A stretch of DNA of 64,000 nt from Teretinema zuelzerae (lineage in GTDB: Bacteria; Spirochaetota; Spirochaetia; Treponematales; Treponemataceae). The position numbers and the translations under genes are program-made. Of the stretch, positions 17,251-26,426 are shown in pieces. The notes beneath the pieces are model-generated. The model saw nothing but the letters and a program-made list of their open reading frames with translations, was not told the DNA's origin and searched no databases. The stretch's first letter is position 1. Every line of letters begins with the position of its first letter. Where the stretch lies: assembly GCF_021021555.1 (NCBI RefSeq), contig NZ_JAINWA010000001.1, positions 1,302,001 through 1,366,000 on the forward strand, in the 5' to 3' direction.

Positions 17251-18528
17251 ATGCAAAGAAAAAGTAAAGTTCATATCATTTTCATTGGTCTTCCGTTACT
17301 GGTTGCAGCGCTTTCATCCTGTACTACCGTCAGAACCAACGCCTTCCTGATAAAAGATTTATCGCCGGAGGAAAAAGCGGCCCTGCTCTTCGATAAAACC
17401 GTTGAAGAATATGCGGAGCAGATTCAGAAAAAACAGGATTATGCAAAAATAAAACCGGTGAGAACGGCATTCACAGACGTTCTCGCGTTGAACCCTACCT
17501 TTGTCGAAGCGGATAAATATATTGCGGAATTGGATCACTTGAAAGAAACCAAAATCAAGGAATACAAGGCGGTGATCGCGAAACTCGATCCATTGGAGAA
17601 AAAATCCGACTCGCAGACCTATGAATACCTGCTCGCGATCCAGCGGTTAAAGACGATCGAGCCCGGGGACAAGGATGCCTCTCGGCTGATGAAGGACACA
17701 GCCGAGATGAGAGATGCGGATATCGCGCTCAGAATCGAACGCCTCGGCGATTTGCACGCATCCATCATGGAAGAAAAGAATCAGCAGGTTCTCCTGAAGA
17801 ATTTGCGCACCGCGAAAGCCTCAATCGCGCAGATCGAAACGCTTAAACCGGGAGTCAGGGAAGTACGGGTAATAGAAGACGACCTCGATATGAAAATGAA
17901 CGACTTCGTCGCCCAGGATATCGCCATTGCCGAGACTAAACTCGCCGCGAAACGCTATTCAGAGGCCGAAACAGCCATCCTGCAGGCGGAAAAAAGCTTG
18001 AAATCGTTCACCAACGAGCCGAGCGCGAGAGTCGCGGATCTGAAGTACGCGATTTATTACAACTGGGCGGTTCAGTATTACGAAACCAAAAAATGGCAGT
18101 CGGCGGGACAGAGAACGAATCAGGCCATAGCAATCAGAAAGACGAGCGAGGCTGTTTCGCTTAAAAACAAGATCAACAAAGCCGCGGCGCAGCGGGATTA
18201 CGACGCTGAAATAGGCGACATTCTGGCCTCGATCGATTCGATGCTCAAACAGGATGATCCGGCCGGAGCGGCGACCGCGATCCAGGCGAATTTGCCCCGA
18301 ATGCAGCGCCAATCCAGCAAGAATTCGCTGAATGACAAACTGGCGGAGGCGCAGAATCTGGCCGCGAAAATCTATAAAGAGGGCGTAGACCTCTATACAG
18401 ACGAAGACTATGCGGGATCCATCAGAAAATTCCAGATTGTCGTCGCGTTCAGCAAGGATTACGAACAGGCTCAATCCTATCTGAGCAAGGCGCAGGCAAA
18501 GACCAAAGCCCTTTCGGGCGCTCAGTGA
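17251..18528 (+). CDS. Lipoprotein with TPR-like helical repeats
   Basis: A 425-residue predicted lipoprotein with lipobox LSSC (Cys25). The mature part is almost entirely helical and rich in Lys, Glu and Ala, with repeating segments such as KRYSEAETAILQAEKSL and YTDEDYAGSIRKFQIVV that look like tetratricopeptide or coiled-coil repeats. It therefore probably acts as a protein-binding scaffold on the periplasmic face. The adenylate cyclase starts four bases after its stop, so the two are co-expressed. The cyclase has a periplasmic sensor region, and a role for this lipoprotein as its partner is a reasonable inference without direct evidence. Confidence 0.8.
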   Translation: MQRKSKVHIIFIGLPLLVAALSSCTTVRTNAFLIKDLSPEEKAALLFDKTVEEYAEQIQKKQDYAKIKPVRTAFTDVLALNPTFVEADKYIAELDHLKETKIKEYKAVIAKLDPLEKKSDSQTYEYLLAIQRLKTIEPGDKDASRLMKDTAEMRDADIALRIERLGDLHASIMEEKNQQVLLKNLRTAKASIAQIETLKPGVREVRVIEDDLDMKMNDFVAQDIAIAETKLAAKRYSEAETAILQAEKSLKSFTNEPSARVADLKYAIYYNWAVQYYETKKWQSAGQRTNQAIAIRKTSEAVSLKNKINKAAAQRDYDAEIGDILASIDSMLKQDDPAGAATAIQANLPRMQRQSSKNSLNDKLAEAQNLAAKIYKEGVDLYTDEDYAGSIRKFQIVVAFSKDYEQAQSYLSKAQAKTKALSGAQ

Positions 18529-18532
18529 GGAT

Positions 18533-20845
18533 ATGATGAAAACATTCAATAAGCCGCCTCTTCATCTCGCGTTGGACGCGGCATCCGTATTTCTGGCGGG
18601 ATTTTGGCTTATCTCTCCATGGTCGACTTTCAGCCCCCAGCTTATACAGCCGGTGCTGATGCCGCTGTCGTTTCTGGGAAGCGGCGCCCCTGCGCTCTCT
18701 CGCGCCCCGCTGTTCGCGATTTGGCTGATTGCGCTGTGGATGCTTTTTTTGCTCGCAGCCGCGGCCATACCCCAGAAGCTTCGAGCCTTCGGCGATACGA
18801 CAGGACTTCCTCAGCACATCATGCGGATTCTGGCTACCGCGATCATAGCATGGGCTTCGATACTCCCGATTCTCGTCCAGGCAGATACTCCAGCCTGGTT
18901 TTCAGGCGTTTCGGCTTTCAGATGGACGGGTCCCGTGCTCGCCGCGGCGGCTCACATCGCGTCGACAGCCTATTTTCTTTCATATATAAACTGGCAGAAT
19001 CCCGTCTACCGCGAATATCGGGAATTCAGGAAGCAGCAGAAAGCTCAGGAAGCAGGCAGAAAGTCGAAGGAGCTGAGCGTGCGGACGAGAGCGGCCGTTC
19101 CCGCTCAGGACGAAGCAGCCGAAGCCGCCGGAAAAAAATCCGCCGTAGAAATATTCTTCCGGATCAGAAGCAAACTCTTCCTGGCCTTCATCGGCATCTT
19201 TTCGCTGATACTCGTCAGCCTTACCACCCTCTTGCTGGGGAACTACAAGGAAACCATCCTCGACGCGGTAGGCGACACCGCGCGAAGCTTCGCCGAACAG
19301 GCGGCTTCTTCCTACCGGATAAACCTGGGAGACGAAATAGCGCTTCACGAGTTCATCAACCGGCAGAACGACCTCAACAAAAAAGCCGAATTTAAATTCC
19401 ACGATTTAACCCTGTATACAAACTTAAAGCAGGAAATCTACCTGGACGACATTCCCGCCGAATTCCCGGAATACCGCGCCGAATACGGAACCCTTGTTCC
19501 CGGCGAACGGTTTCCCGAAACCGCCGCGCTTTCCGGTTCGGAGGCGAAAAGAATCGCCTCGGACAGGGCGCAAGGCAGGAAGGTTTCGGCCTACTTCGAT
19601 CCGGTCGAAGCAAGGCATGTGTTCGAAACGCCGATCATTAAAATCGATACGGTGCGCAAGGGAGACGAAAAAATCAGAAGAGAGCGCTTTCTGGGAGCAG
19701 CCCGAATCAGCTTCGACGACGCGGTCATCATGCGGCCGTATTTCAAGACGCGCATCTCGGTCGTCGCCTCCACCGCGTTCTTCCTGTATCTCGCCATCAT
19801 ACTCACCTATGTAGTCGGAAACTACATCGTCAATCCGCTGCTCTTCCTGCGCATGAACGTACGGAAAATTTCGGAAGTTCTCACCGACATGATCCGGGGA
19901 GAGACGCGAGTTTCAGCCAACGCCATCGTGTATCGGGACTGCGTTACGAGCCGTGACGAAATCAAATCCCTCTCCACCGAGATCAACGATATGGTTACGG
20001 TGATCCGCGGGATCGTGCCGTATATTTCGGCTTCCACTCTCAAACACGCTGAAAGCGGGTCTACGGTCAGCACCGAAAAGGATCTGGCCTTCCTGTTCAC
20101 GGACATACGCGGATTCACCACCCTCTGCGAAGGCATGAAGCCGGAACAGGTTGTGGACGTTCTTAACCGCTACCTGGATCTTGAAACGGAGATAATCCTC
20201 AACAATCAGGGCGATGTGGACAAATTCGTCGGGGACGAAATGATGGCCTTTTTCGACGGACCGAACAAGGATTTGAACGCGTGCCGGGCAGCAATGCAGA
20301 TCCGTCATGCGATGATGGAAGAAAAGGAAAAGCGGGAGAAGGAAGGACTGCCGGTAGTAGCGATCGGCATCGGCATCAATTCCGGCCCCGTTGTTTTCGG
20401 TTCCGTCGGCGCGCGGGAGAGAATGGACTTCACCTCGATCGGCGACACGGTGAACCTCGCCGCGCGGCTCGAAGGCGCGAACAAGGCATACGGATCGAAG
20501 ACGCTGATAACCGAAACGGTGTGGAAACAGGTCCGCGAAGATTTTCTGTGCCGCGAAATGGACGTAATCGCCGTAAAAGGAAAGAACGAACCGGTACGGA
20601 TCTACGAGATTCTGCAGGAATCCGCAAAGGCTCCCGAGAAGCTGAAGAACATCTGCGCGCAGTTCGAGGAAGGAATCGAAGCCTATCGCAAGCGTTCCTG
20701 GAAGAAGGCAGAGAAAATATTCGGCAAGCTCGCCAAGGAATACGGCGACGAGCCGTCGAAGGTCTATCTCGACCGGATCGCTCACTTCCAGATCCAGCCG
20801 CCCGCGGACGACTGGGACGGCGTGTTCAGGATGACGGTGAAATAA
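18533..20845 (+). CDS. Membrane adenylate cyclase (class III) with HAMP-like and TPR-like parts
   Basis: A 770-residue protein. Four N-terminal membrane segments (about residues 12-152) are followed by a charged linker, then a sensor flanked by membrane segments at 213-236 and 408-430, a HAMP-like region and a class III cyclase domain (about 515-695). The metal aspartates are D524 (FTDIRG) and D568 (VGDEM). K564 and D638 (IGDTVN) fit the adenine-recognising pair, and N641/R645 fit the transition-state residues, so cAMP is the expected product. The last 75 residues are helical and TPR-like (KRSWKKAEKIFGKL). Two adjacent ATGs at 18533 and 18536 could serve as the start. The gene ends at a convergent hairpin next to nupQ. 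Confidence 0.9.
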   Translation: MMKTFNKPPLHLALDAASVFLAGFWLISPWSTFSPQLIQPVLMPLSFLGSGAPALSRAPLFAIWLIALWMLFLLAAAAIPQKLRAFGDTTGLPQHIMRILATAIIAWASILPILVQADTPAWFSGVSAFRWTGPVLAAAAHIASTAYFLSYINWQNPVYREYREFRKQQKAQEAGRKSKELSVRTRAAVPAQDEAAEAAGKKSAVEIFFRIRSKLFLAFIGIFSLILVSLTTLLLGNYKETILDAVGDTARSFAEQAASSYRINLGDEIALHEFINRQNDLNKKAEFKFHDLTLYTNLKQEIYLDDIPAEFPEYRAEYGTLVPGERFPETAALSGSEAKRIASDRAQGRKVSAYFDPVEARHVFETPIIKIDTVRKGDEKIRRERFLGAARISFDDAVIMRPYFKTRISVVASTAFFLYLAIILTYVVGNYIVNPLLFLRMNVRKISEVLTDMIRGETRVSANAIVYRDCVTSRDEIKSLSTEINDMVTVIRGIVPYISASTLKHAESGSTVSTEKDLAFLFTDIRGFTTLCEGMKPEQVVDVLNRYLDLETEIILNNQGDVDKFVGDEMMAFFDGPNKDLNACRAAMQIRHAMMEEKEKREKEGLPVVAIGIGINSGPVVFGSVGARERMDFTSIGDTVNLAARLEGANKAYGSKTLITETVWKQVREDFLCREMDVIAVKGKNEPVRIYEILQESAKAPEKLKNICAQFEEGIEAYRKRSWKKAEKIFGKLAKEYGDEPSKVYLDRIAHFQIQPPADDWDGVFRMTVK

Positions 20846-20851
20846 TACAGC

Positions 20852-20872
20852 GGAAGAGCCTAGCGCTCTTCC
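20852..20872. terminator. Short convergent hairpin
   Basis: GGAAGAGC (20852-20859) pairs with GCTCTTCC (20865-20872) between the convergent cyclase and nupQ genes. There is no clear T-run on either side, so its role in termination is uncertain. Confidence 0.4.
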
Positions 20873-21843
20873 CTGAAATACGCGGAACCGAGCGCCGCGG
20901 GGCCGAATCCCCGGCGGTGCCGCGTTTTCGATACCAACCCGCGCGATGTGAGAACCAGCACGGCTATCGTCGCGACGTAGGGAATCATATCAAGCAATTG
21001 GGGCGAGAAAACGATTCTGTTTCCGAACACTACGAGGTCGATGTTCTGGAATTTAAAGCCGATCCCTTTTAAGGCGCCGAAGGCGTAAGCGGCTGCGATA
21101 GCCTTGAGCGGATCCCAACGGCTGAAAATAATAAGCGCTACGGCTATCCAGCCGGCGCCGGCGGTGATGTTTTCCTGCCAGCGCGGAACGAAGACCAGCG
21201 AAAGATACGCGCCGCCCAGGCCGCAGAGGAATCCCCCCGCCAGCACATGAATATATTTGTAGCGGCTCACCGCGATGCCGGACGCGTCCGCGGCCGCCGG
21301 ATTTTCTCCCACCGCGCGGACATTGAGGCCGATCCGCGTTCGGTTGAAATACACAGAGAGAACTACGGCGGCGGCGATCGCCAGATGCACATAGATGCTC
21401 TGCTCGAAAAACATCTTGCCCAGCACGGGAATATCGCGGAGGACGGGGATCGAAACGGGGGCGAAGGCGTCTGTTACGCGCGAGGGGAGAGACTTGCCGG
21501 ACAGATTCTTGCCGAGAAAGCCTGAAACGCCGGCGCCGAAAATCGCCAGAACCAATCCGGTGACTACCTGATTGCCCCGGAGCGTCACGGTAATTATCGC
21601 GTAAATCAGGGCTCCGGCGGCGCCCGCGGTTCCGGCCGCGAGAACAGCGAGAAAAGGATCCCCTGTGGAAAGCGCGGCAGCGAAGCCGACCGATGCGCCC
21701 ATCAGCATCATCCCCTCTATGCCGAGGTTCATGTTGCCGGCTTTCTCGCAGAGAATCCCCCCGAGGGTCGCAAACAGTATGTGGGTGCCCATTTGAACGG
21801 AGGTCTGGAGAAAGAGGGACAGAGCTTCTATAAACAGGTTCAT
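20860..21843 (-). CDS. nupQ: Nucleoside ABC transporter permease (NupQ/YufQ-like)
   Basis: A 327-residue inner-membrane permease of the branched-chain amino acid/nucleoside (LivH-like) family with about eight to ten membrane segments. The stretch CEKAGNMNLGIEGMMLMGA near the N terminus is the hallmark of the second permease in BMP-type nucleoside importers. It overlaps the preceding permease gene by four bases (ATGA), so translation is coupled. With the ATPase, the partner permease and the BMP lipoprotein upstream it should import purine nucleosides. It is the last gene of the xpt operon. Confidence 0.9.
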   Translation of the reverse strand: MNLFIEALSLFLQTSVQMGTHILFATLGGILCEKAGNMNLGIEGMMLMGASVGFAAALSTGDPFLAVLAAGTAGAAGALIYAIITVTLRGNQVVTGLVLAIFGAGVSGFLGKNLSGKSLPSRVTDAFAPVSIPVLRDIPVLGKMFFEQSIYVHLAIAAAVVLSVYFNRTRIGLNVRAVGENPAAADASGIAVSRYKYIHVLAGGFLCGLGGAYLSLVFVPRWQENITAGAGWIAVALIIFSRWDPLKAIAAAYAFGALKGIGFKFQNIDLVVFGNRIVFSPQLLDMIPYVATIAVLVLTSRGLVSKTRHRRGFGPAALGSAYFREER

Positions 21844-22898
21844 TTTTTTCCCTCCCGATCAAACGCGAAACGGTATCGCACGGAAAACTCGCTTCCCAGC
21901 ACGAAAAAGATGATTATTCCCTGCAGAATGTCCGCGACCGAGGCGGGTATTTTCATCGAGCTTTGCAGGAAGGACGCGCCCTGTAACAGCAGGGCGAACA
22001 GGAAGGAAACCGCGACGATGAGCGGGGGACTGAGCCGCGCGAGCCATGTCGTGATGACCGCGGTGAACCCGAGTCCGCCTGAAAGCTGGTCGGACAGAGT
22101 GTGCTCGATCGCCGAAGCCTGCATCATTCCGGCCACGCCGGCCAGGCCGCCGGAGAGCATCACCGCGGCGATGGTGATTCTGAACACGTTCATGCCGGCA
22201 TACCGCGCGGTCGCTTCGCTTTCTCCCAGAACATCGATTTCGTAGCCGAGAGTGCTTTTCGACAGCAGTATGTAGAGAAGAACAACCAGAACGAGGGCGA
22301 TGATCCAACCGGCGTGAATGCCCAGCACTTTGGGCAGAATCGCGTTCTGCGGGAAGTTCGCGATTTTCGGAAAGCCCTGGGCCGACGGGTCCTTCCACGG
22401 TCCGTACTGCAGATAGGAGATCCATTTAACGGCGACATAGTTGAGCATAAGGGTCGTAAGCGTTTCGCTCGCGGCGAAGCGGGCTCGCAGGACGGCGGGA
22501 AGCAGAGCCCACATGCCACCGAAGAAAAACGCGAAGATGAACATGAGAGGCAGAAGAATAACCGCCGGAAGGGAGGGAAACGAGACGGCGGCAAGGGTCG
22601 CGCCGAAGGCTCCGAGATAGAACTGCCCCTCGGCTCCGATGTTCCAGAATTTCATCCGAAACGCTACGGCGATGCCGAGAGACAGCACGACGAGCGGGAT
22701 GGTTTTATTGATCGTTTCGCGGAAACGGTAGGCGGTGCCGAGCGATCCCGAGATCATGCGGCCGTACACCTCCAGCGGATTGTAGCCGAGAAACAGCATC
22801 ACGAGGGAGGAAGCCGCGAGGGCGGCGAAAACGGCACCGCCGCGCAGAAGATTTTCGCCGAACCTGGTCGGCTCGGTGCGGGATACGATTCGGATCAT
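21840..22898 (-). CDS. nupP: Nucleoside ABC transporter permease (NupP/YufP-like)
   Basis: A 352-residue inner-membrane permease, the partner of NupQ. Typical family features are FRMKFWNIGAEGQFYLGAFGA in the first third and about ten membrane segments. It overlaps the ATPase gene upstream and the nupQ gene downstream by four bases each, so all three are translated as a block. The pair forms the channel of an importer fed by the BMP lipoprotein at 24489-25583. Confidence 0.9.
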   Translation of the reverse strand: MIRIVSRTEPTRFGENLLRGGAVFAALAASSLVMLFLGYNPLEVYGRMISGSLGTAYRFRETINKTIPLVVLSLGIAVAFRMKFWNIGAEGQFYLGAFGATLAAVSFPSLPAVILLPLMFIFAFFFGGMWALLPAVLRARFAASETLTTLMLNYVAVKWISYLQYGPWKDPSAQGFPKIANFPQNAILPKVLGIHAGWIIALVLVVLLYILLSKSTLGYEIDVLGESEATARYAGMNVFRITIAAVMLSGGLAGVAGMMQASAIEHTLSDQLSGGLGFTAVITTWLARLSPPLIVAVSFLFALLLQGASFLQSSMKIPASVADILQGIIIFFVLGSEFSVRYRFAFDREGKK

Positions 22899-24424
22899 TG
22901 CTTATTCTCCGCTGATTCGGGAAGATGGCCCATCATCATCAGGCCGATGTCTTCCTTTCCGGTTTTTTCAGGATCGACGATGCCCATAACCTTTCCGTCA
23001 TGGACGACCATGATGCGGTCGGACAGTTCGCGCAGAACGTCGAGATCCTCTCCGATGAACAGAACAGCGACGCCCTTGCGCTTCTGGGCGTTGAGCATAT
23101 CGTAGATGGTGGTGGAGGCGCCGATGTCGAGGCCCCGAACCGGGTAGGCGGTGACCAGTAGACGGGGAGCCATTTCTATCTCGCGGCCGAGAAGCACTTT
23201 CTGAATATTGCCGCCTGATAGTTTTTTGACCGTATGATGTATCGAAGGCGTGCTTATTCCGTAATCGCGCACGATGCGCTCCGCATGCTCCCGGCCCCAT
23301 TTGCGATCGACGAAGGCGCTTCCCGAACGGGCGTAGGATTTGAGCAGCACGTTGTCGGTTATGTCCATTCCCGCCACCAGCCCCATGCCGAGCCGGTCTT
23401 CGGGAATGAAGCTCATGCTCACTCCCTTGCGGATGATCGCGCGGGGAGACATCCCGCCGATTTCCTCGCCGAGAAACCGGATGGAGCCGGAGTCCGCTTT
23501 CAGGAGTCCTGCGACGCACTCGCACAGTTCCTTCTGGCCCGAGCCCGCGATTCCTGCGACTCCGAGGATTTCTCCGCCGCGGAGGGCGAAGGAAACGGAA
23601 TCCAGAAGAGGAATCCCCTCGGAATCCTTGAGCGAAAGGTTGTCGACCTGCAAAAGCGGATCACTGGAGACGTCCGCCTGTTCGCGCCGGATCTCCAGAG
23701 AGACGGACGCGCCGACCATCAGTTCCGTCAGCTCTCTCGGATTCGTCCCGGCGGTGTTCACCGTACCGACGCTTTCGCCGCGGCGGAGAACCGCGACCCT
23801 GTCGGATATGTCCATGACCTCGTTCAGTTTATGGGTGATGATGATGATCGAACATCCGTCGTCCTTCATCTTCCGTAAAATGGAAAACAACTGGGCGGTT
23901 TCCTGGGGCGTGAGCACGGCGGTCGGCTCGTCGAGGATGAGGACGCGCGCTCCGCGGTACAGCACTTTGAGGATTTCGACGGTCTGTTTTTCTCCGACCG
24001 ACATCTCGCAGACTTTCTTCTCCGGATTGGTGACCAGCCCGTACTTTTTTTCTATCCGATAAATCCGCTCGTCCACGGATTTCGCATCGAAAAAAAGCCG
24101 GCTCTTTTCGCCCAGGGCGATGTTCTCGCGGGCGGTCATCACTTCGACCAGCTTAAAATGCTGGTGGACCATGCCTATTCCGGCGCGTATGGCGTCCATC
24201 GGGCCCGAAAAGCGGACGCTCTTGCCGTCCAGCAGGATAGAGCCGGAATCGGGGGCGTAAATGCCGGAAAGCATGTTGACCAGGGTGCTCTTGCCGGAAC
24301 CGTTCTCTCCCAGAAGGGCGAGAATTTCGCCCTGCCTGACGTCGAGCGACACGGAGCGGTTAGCGGCGACGGAGCCGAAAGTCTTCGAGATGTTCCTCAG
24401 TTCTACGTAGGGGTGTTCTGTCAT
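22895..24424 (-). CDS. nupO: Nucleoside ABC transporter ATPase with two ABC domains (NupO/YufO-like)
   Basis: A 509-residue cytoplasmic ATPase made of two fused ABC domains, as usual for nucleoside and simple-sugar importers. Domain 1 has Walker A GENGSGKST (about 36-44), the signature MSVGEKQ and Walker B ILDEPTAVL. Domain 2 starts near residue 245; its P-loop region reads GIAGSGQKE (non-canonical, as in this family) and its signature is LSGGNIQKV. It energises the NupP/NupQ channel. The start is the ATG at 24424, downstream of the intercistronic hairpin at 24449-24482. Confidence 0.93.
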   Translation of the reverse strand: MTEHPYVELRNISKTFGSVAANRSVSLDVRQGEILALLGENGSGKSTLVNMLSGIYAPDSGSILLDGKSVRFSGPMDAIRAGIGMVHQHFKLVEVMTARENIALGEKSRLFFDAKSVDERIYRIEKKYGLVTNPEKKVCEMSVGEKQTVEILKVLYRGARVLILDEPTAVLTPQETAQLFSILRKMKDDGCSIIIITHKLNEVMDISDRVAVLRRGESVGTVNTAGTNPRELTELMVGASVSLEIRREQADVSSDPLLQVDNLSLKDSEGIPLLDSVSFALRGGEILGVAGIAGSGQKELCECVAGLLKADSGSIRFLGEEIGGMSPRAIIRKGVSMSFIPEDRLGMGLVAGMDITDNVLLKSYARSGSAFVDRKWGREHAERIVRDYGISTPSIHHTVKKLSGGNIQKVLLGREIEMAPRLLVTAYPVRGLDIGASTTIYDMLNAQKRKGVAVLFIGEDLDVLRELSDRIMVVHDGKVMGIVDPEKTGKEDIGLMMMGHLPESAENKQ

Positions 24425-24448
24425 GAATTAAATTCGGGTATAAAAGGT

Positions 24449-24482
24449 CGCCCTGCCCGGGCGCGAAACCTCGGGCAGGGCG
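24449..24482 (-). terminator. Intercistronic hairpin after the BMP lipoprotein gene
   Basis: An 11-bp perfect stem, CGCCCTGCCCG (24449-24459) with CGGGCAGGGCG (24472-24482), is followed on the - strand by ACCTTTTA. It lies between the lipoprotein stop (24489) and the ATPase start (24424). It should cap or attenuate the message so that more binding protein than transporter is made, the same arrangement as at 4543-4577. Confidence 0.75.
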
Positions 24483-24488
24483 GACTGA

Positions 24489-25583
24489 TTAGTTGGGAAT
24501 GGAGCCGACGACTCCCTTCACAAACCAGCTCATGTTCCAGATTTCGTCGTCCGTCATGACGGAACCTGCGGAAACCTTCTCCGCGCCGGACTGATCGGCG
24601 AGGGGACCGCTGAAAATCTTGAGGGAACCGTCGACGATTCCGGCCTTCGCGGCGGCGATCTTCTCGGCGGTGCCGGGAGCGCAATTAACGGAAAGCTCGT
24701 CGAGAGCGACCATATCCTTGTCGAAGCCTTCCCAGTATGCGCGGCTGGTCCAGGTTCCGGCGAGAATCTGGTTCACGTCGTCGACATAGAAGGTCGCCCA
24801 TTTGAAGAGGGGGGCGGTCAGATAAGCCGCGGGAGCGGCGCTGTAGGTGGGAGAGTTGTAGCCGATCGCGAAGGCGCCTTTTTCCTGGGCGGCGATCTGG
24901 GGAGCGGTGGTGTCCTGATGCTGGGACATGACGTCGCAACCCTTGTTGAGGAGCTCGAGAGCGGCCTGCTTCTCGACGGCGGGATCGAACCAGGTGTTGG
25001 TCCAGATCACTTCCACGGAAGCGGCGGGATTGACCGACTGGACGCCGAGGGTGAAGGCGTTAATTCCGCGGATTACTTCGGGAATGGGCATCGCGGCGAC
25101 GTAGCCGATCTTGTTCGCCTTGGTTTTGAGACCGGCGGCGATTCCGGAAAGGTAGCGGGCCTGGAACACCTTGCCGAAGTAGGTGCTTACGTTGTCGGCG
25201 CGCTTGTAGCCTGAGCAATGGCCGAAGTAGACCTCGGGATGATCGGCCGCGACCTTGATGGTCCAGTCCATGTAGCCGAAGCTGTTGGTGTAGATCACGT
25301 TGCAGCCCTGATCGATCAGATCGCGGATCGCCTTTTCGCAATCGGCGTTCTCGGGCACGTGCTCGATATATGCGGTGTTAATTCCCATTTCGTTCAGGGC
25401 GAGCCGTCCCTGATCGTGAGCCTGGGTGTACCCTTCGTCGTTGATGGTCCCGATATAGACGAAACCGACCTTCACGGTTTCCTTGGTGAGCGTCTTCGCC
25501 GCCGCGGTTTCCTGTTTCTTCGCGCAGGAAGTTGCGAGCAGGGCAAGACCTGCGATCATGACGAGGGCCAGTACCTTTTTCAT
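24489..25583 (-). CDS. BMP-family nucleoside-binding lipoprotein (PnrA/TmpC type)
   Basis: A 364-residue lipoprotein. The signal peptide MKKVLALVMIAGLALL ends in a lax lipobox ATSC (Cys21). The mature protein belongs to the BMP (basic membrane protein) family, which includes the purine nucleoside receptor PnrA (TmpC) of Treponema pallidum; KVGFVYIGTINDEGYTQAHDQG and YTNSFGYMDWTIKVAADHPE are typical. The ATG at 25583 is chosen because AGGAGAA lies just upstream; a start at 25655 would add 24 residues before the signal peptide. It should deliver purine nucleosides to NupOPQ. The gene follows xpt by about 100 bp. Confidence 0.92.
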   Translation of the reverse strand: MKKVLALVMIAGLALLATSCAKKQETAAAKTLTKETVKVGFVYIGTINDEGYTQAHDQGRLALNEMGINTAYIEHVPENADCEKAIRDLIDQGCNVIYTNSFGYMDWTIKVAADHPEVYFGHCSGYKRADNVSTYFGKVFQARYLSGIAAGLKTKANKIGYVAAMPIPEVIRGINAFTLGVQSVNPAASVEVIWTNTWFDPAVEKQAALELLNKGCDVMSQHQDTTAPQIAAQEKGAFAIGYNSPTYSAAPAAYLTAPLFKWATFYVDDVNQILAGTWTSRAYWEGFDKDMVALDELSVNCAPGTAEKIAAAKAGIVDGSLKIFSGPLADQSGAEKVSAGSVMTDDEIWNMSWFVKGVVGSIPN

Positions 25584-25686
25584 GTGTTTCTCCTCTAAAA
25601 AACGTTCGCTTTTTATCCGTTCGCGGCAATCGGCCTCGGCAGTCAGATTCGTCATTCGGCCTTGACCGGCAGCAGCGCGCGGCTAT

Positions 25687-26262
25687 TTACTTTCTGAAAA
25701 CGATGCCCTCGGGACCTTCGAGCGCTTCCACGATTGCAAGGGACTCGACCCGTACGCCCCGGGCGCGCAGACGGTCGCCGCCGCCCTGAAAGCCCTTTTC
25801 TATGGCGATTCCCGCTCCCGCGACGGTGGCTCCGCCCGAGACTATCATGGAGACCAGGCCCTCGAGGGCGCAGCCGTTGGCGAGAAAGTCGTCGATGACG
25901 AGAACGGAGTCTCCCGGACGCACATAGGCTTTGGGAAGAATGACGGTGTATTCGGTTTGATGCGTGTAAGAAGTTATAGTAGCCGAGAGGAGGTCGCCCG
26001 AGACGTTCGCGCTCCGGTGTTTTTTCGCGAAAACGACGGGAACATTGAAGTACTGGGCGGTAATGCAGGCGAGTCCGATGCCGGACGCTTCGATGGTAAC
26101 AATGCGGGAAATCTTGGTGCCGGAAAAACGACGGGCGAATTCCTTGCCCATTTCATTATAGAGGGCGATATCCATCTGTTGATTCAGGAAACTGCCGACT
26201 TTCAGGATATTGCCGGGAAGAACGCTTCCCTCTGCGCGAATTCGCTCTTTCAATAATTCCAT
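25687..26262 (-). CDS. xpt: Xanthine phosphoribosyltransferase
   Basis: A 191-residue purine phosphoribosyltransferase. It should make XMP from xanthine and PRPP in the cytoplasm. The N terminus [29 protein letters not shown]-like (here LNQQMD) and the PRPP-binding segment [11 protein letters not shown] match Xpt. It heads an operon with the BMP lipoprotein and nucleoside transporter genes, tying import to salvage. A TATAAA box ends seven bases before the ATG and no ribosome site is visible, so a leaderless message is possible. I see no purine riboswitch in the upstream 160 bases. Confidence 0.92.
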   Translation of the reverse strand: [191 protein letters not shown]

Positions 26263-26269
26263 GAATCAT

Positions 26270-26275
26270 TTTATA
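26270..26275 (-). promoter_or_regulatory. Possible -10 box of the xpt operon, leaderless type
   Basis: TATAAA on the - strand ends seven bases before the xpt ATG. The only -35-like match, TTGAAT, sits at a short 15-bp spacing. This is the weakest member of the group of leaderless-looking promoters. Confidence 0.4.
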
Positions 26276-26320
26276 CAGGAGGAGGCGTTTATTCAAGAGG
26301 AAGGAAGATAGGGAACCGCA

Positions 26321-26387
26321 CGTTTATCTACTAAACAGTACATAAACGCATGGATTGCCGATCCGGGGGAAGGAACAGCAATCCATG
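26321..26387. repeat. Two inverted repeats between xpt and trxA
   Basis: CGTTTAT (26321-26327) pairs with ATAAACG (26342-26348). Next to it CATGGATTGC (26349-26358) pairs perfectly with GCAATCCATG (26378-26387). The second could fold at the 3' end of the trxA message but lacks a T-run. The first lies about 60-85 bp upstream of xpt and could be an operator. Neither role is shown. Confidence 0.5.
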
Positions 26388-26426
26388 GATTCCGAAACGG
26401 CTTGCGGGGCAAGCTCGCGGGATTGA

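Noticed and set aside
26263-26426. Purine riboswitch upstream of xpt
   Set aside because: I looked for the conserved three-way junction core and found only simple inverted repeats; the -10 box lies immediately before the ATG, leaving no room for a riboswitch.
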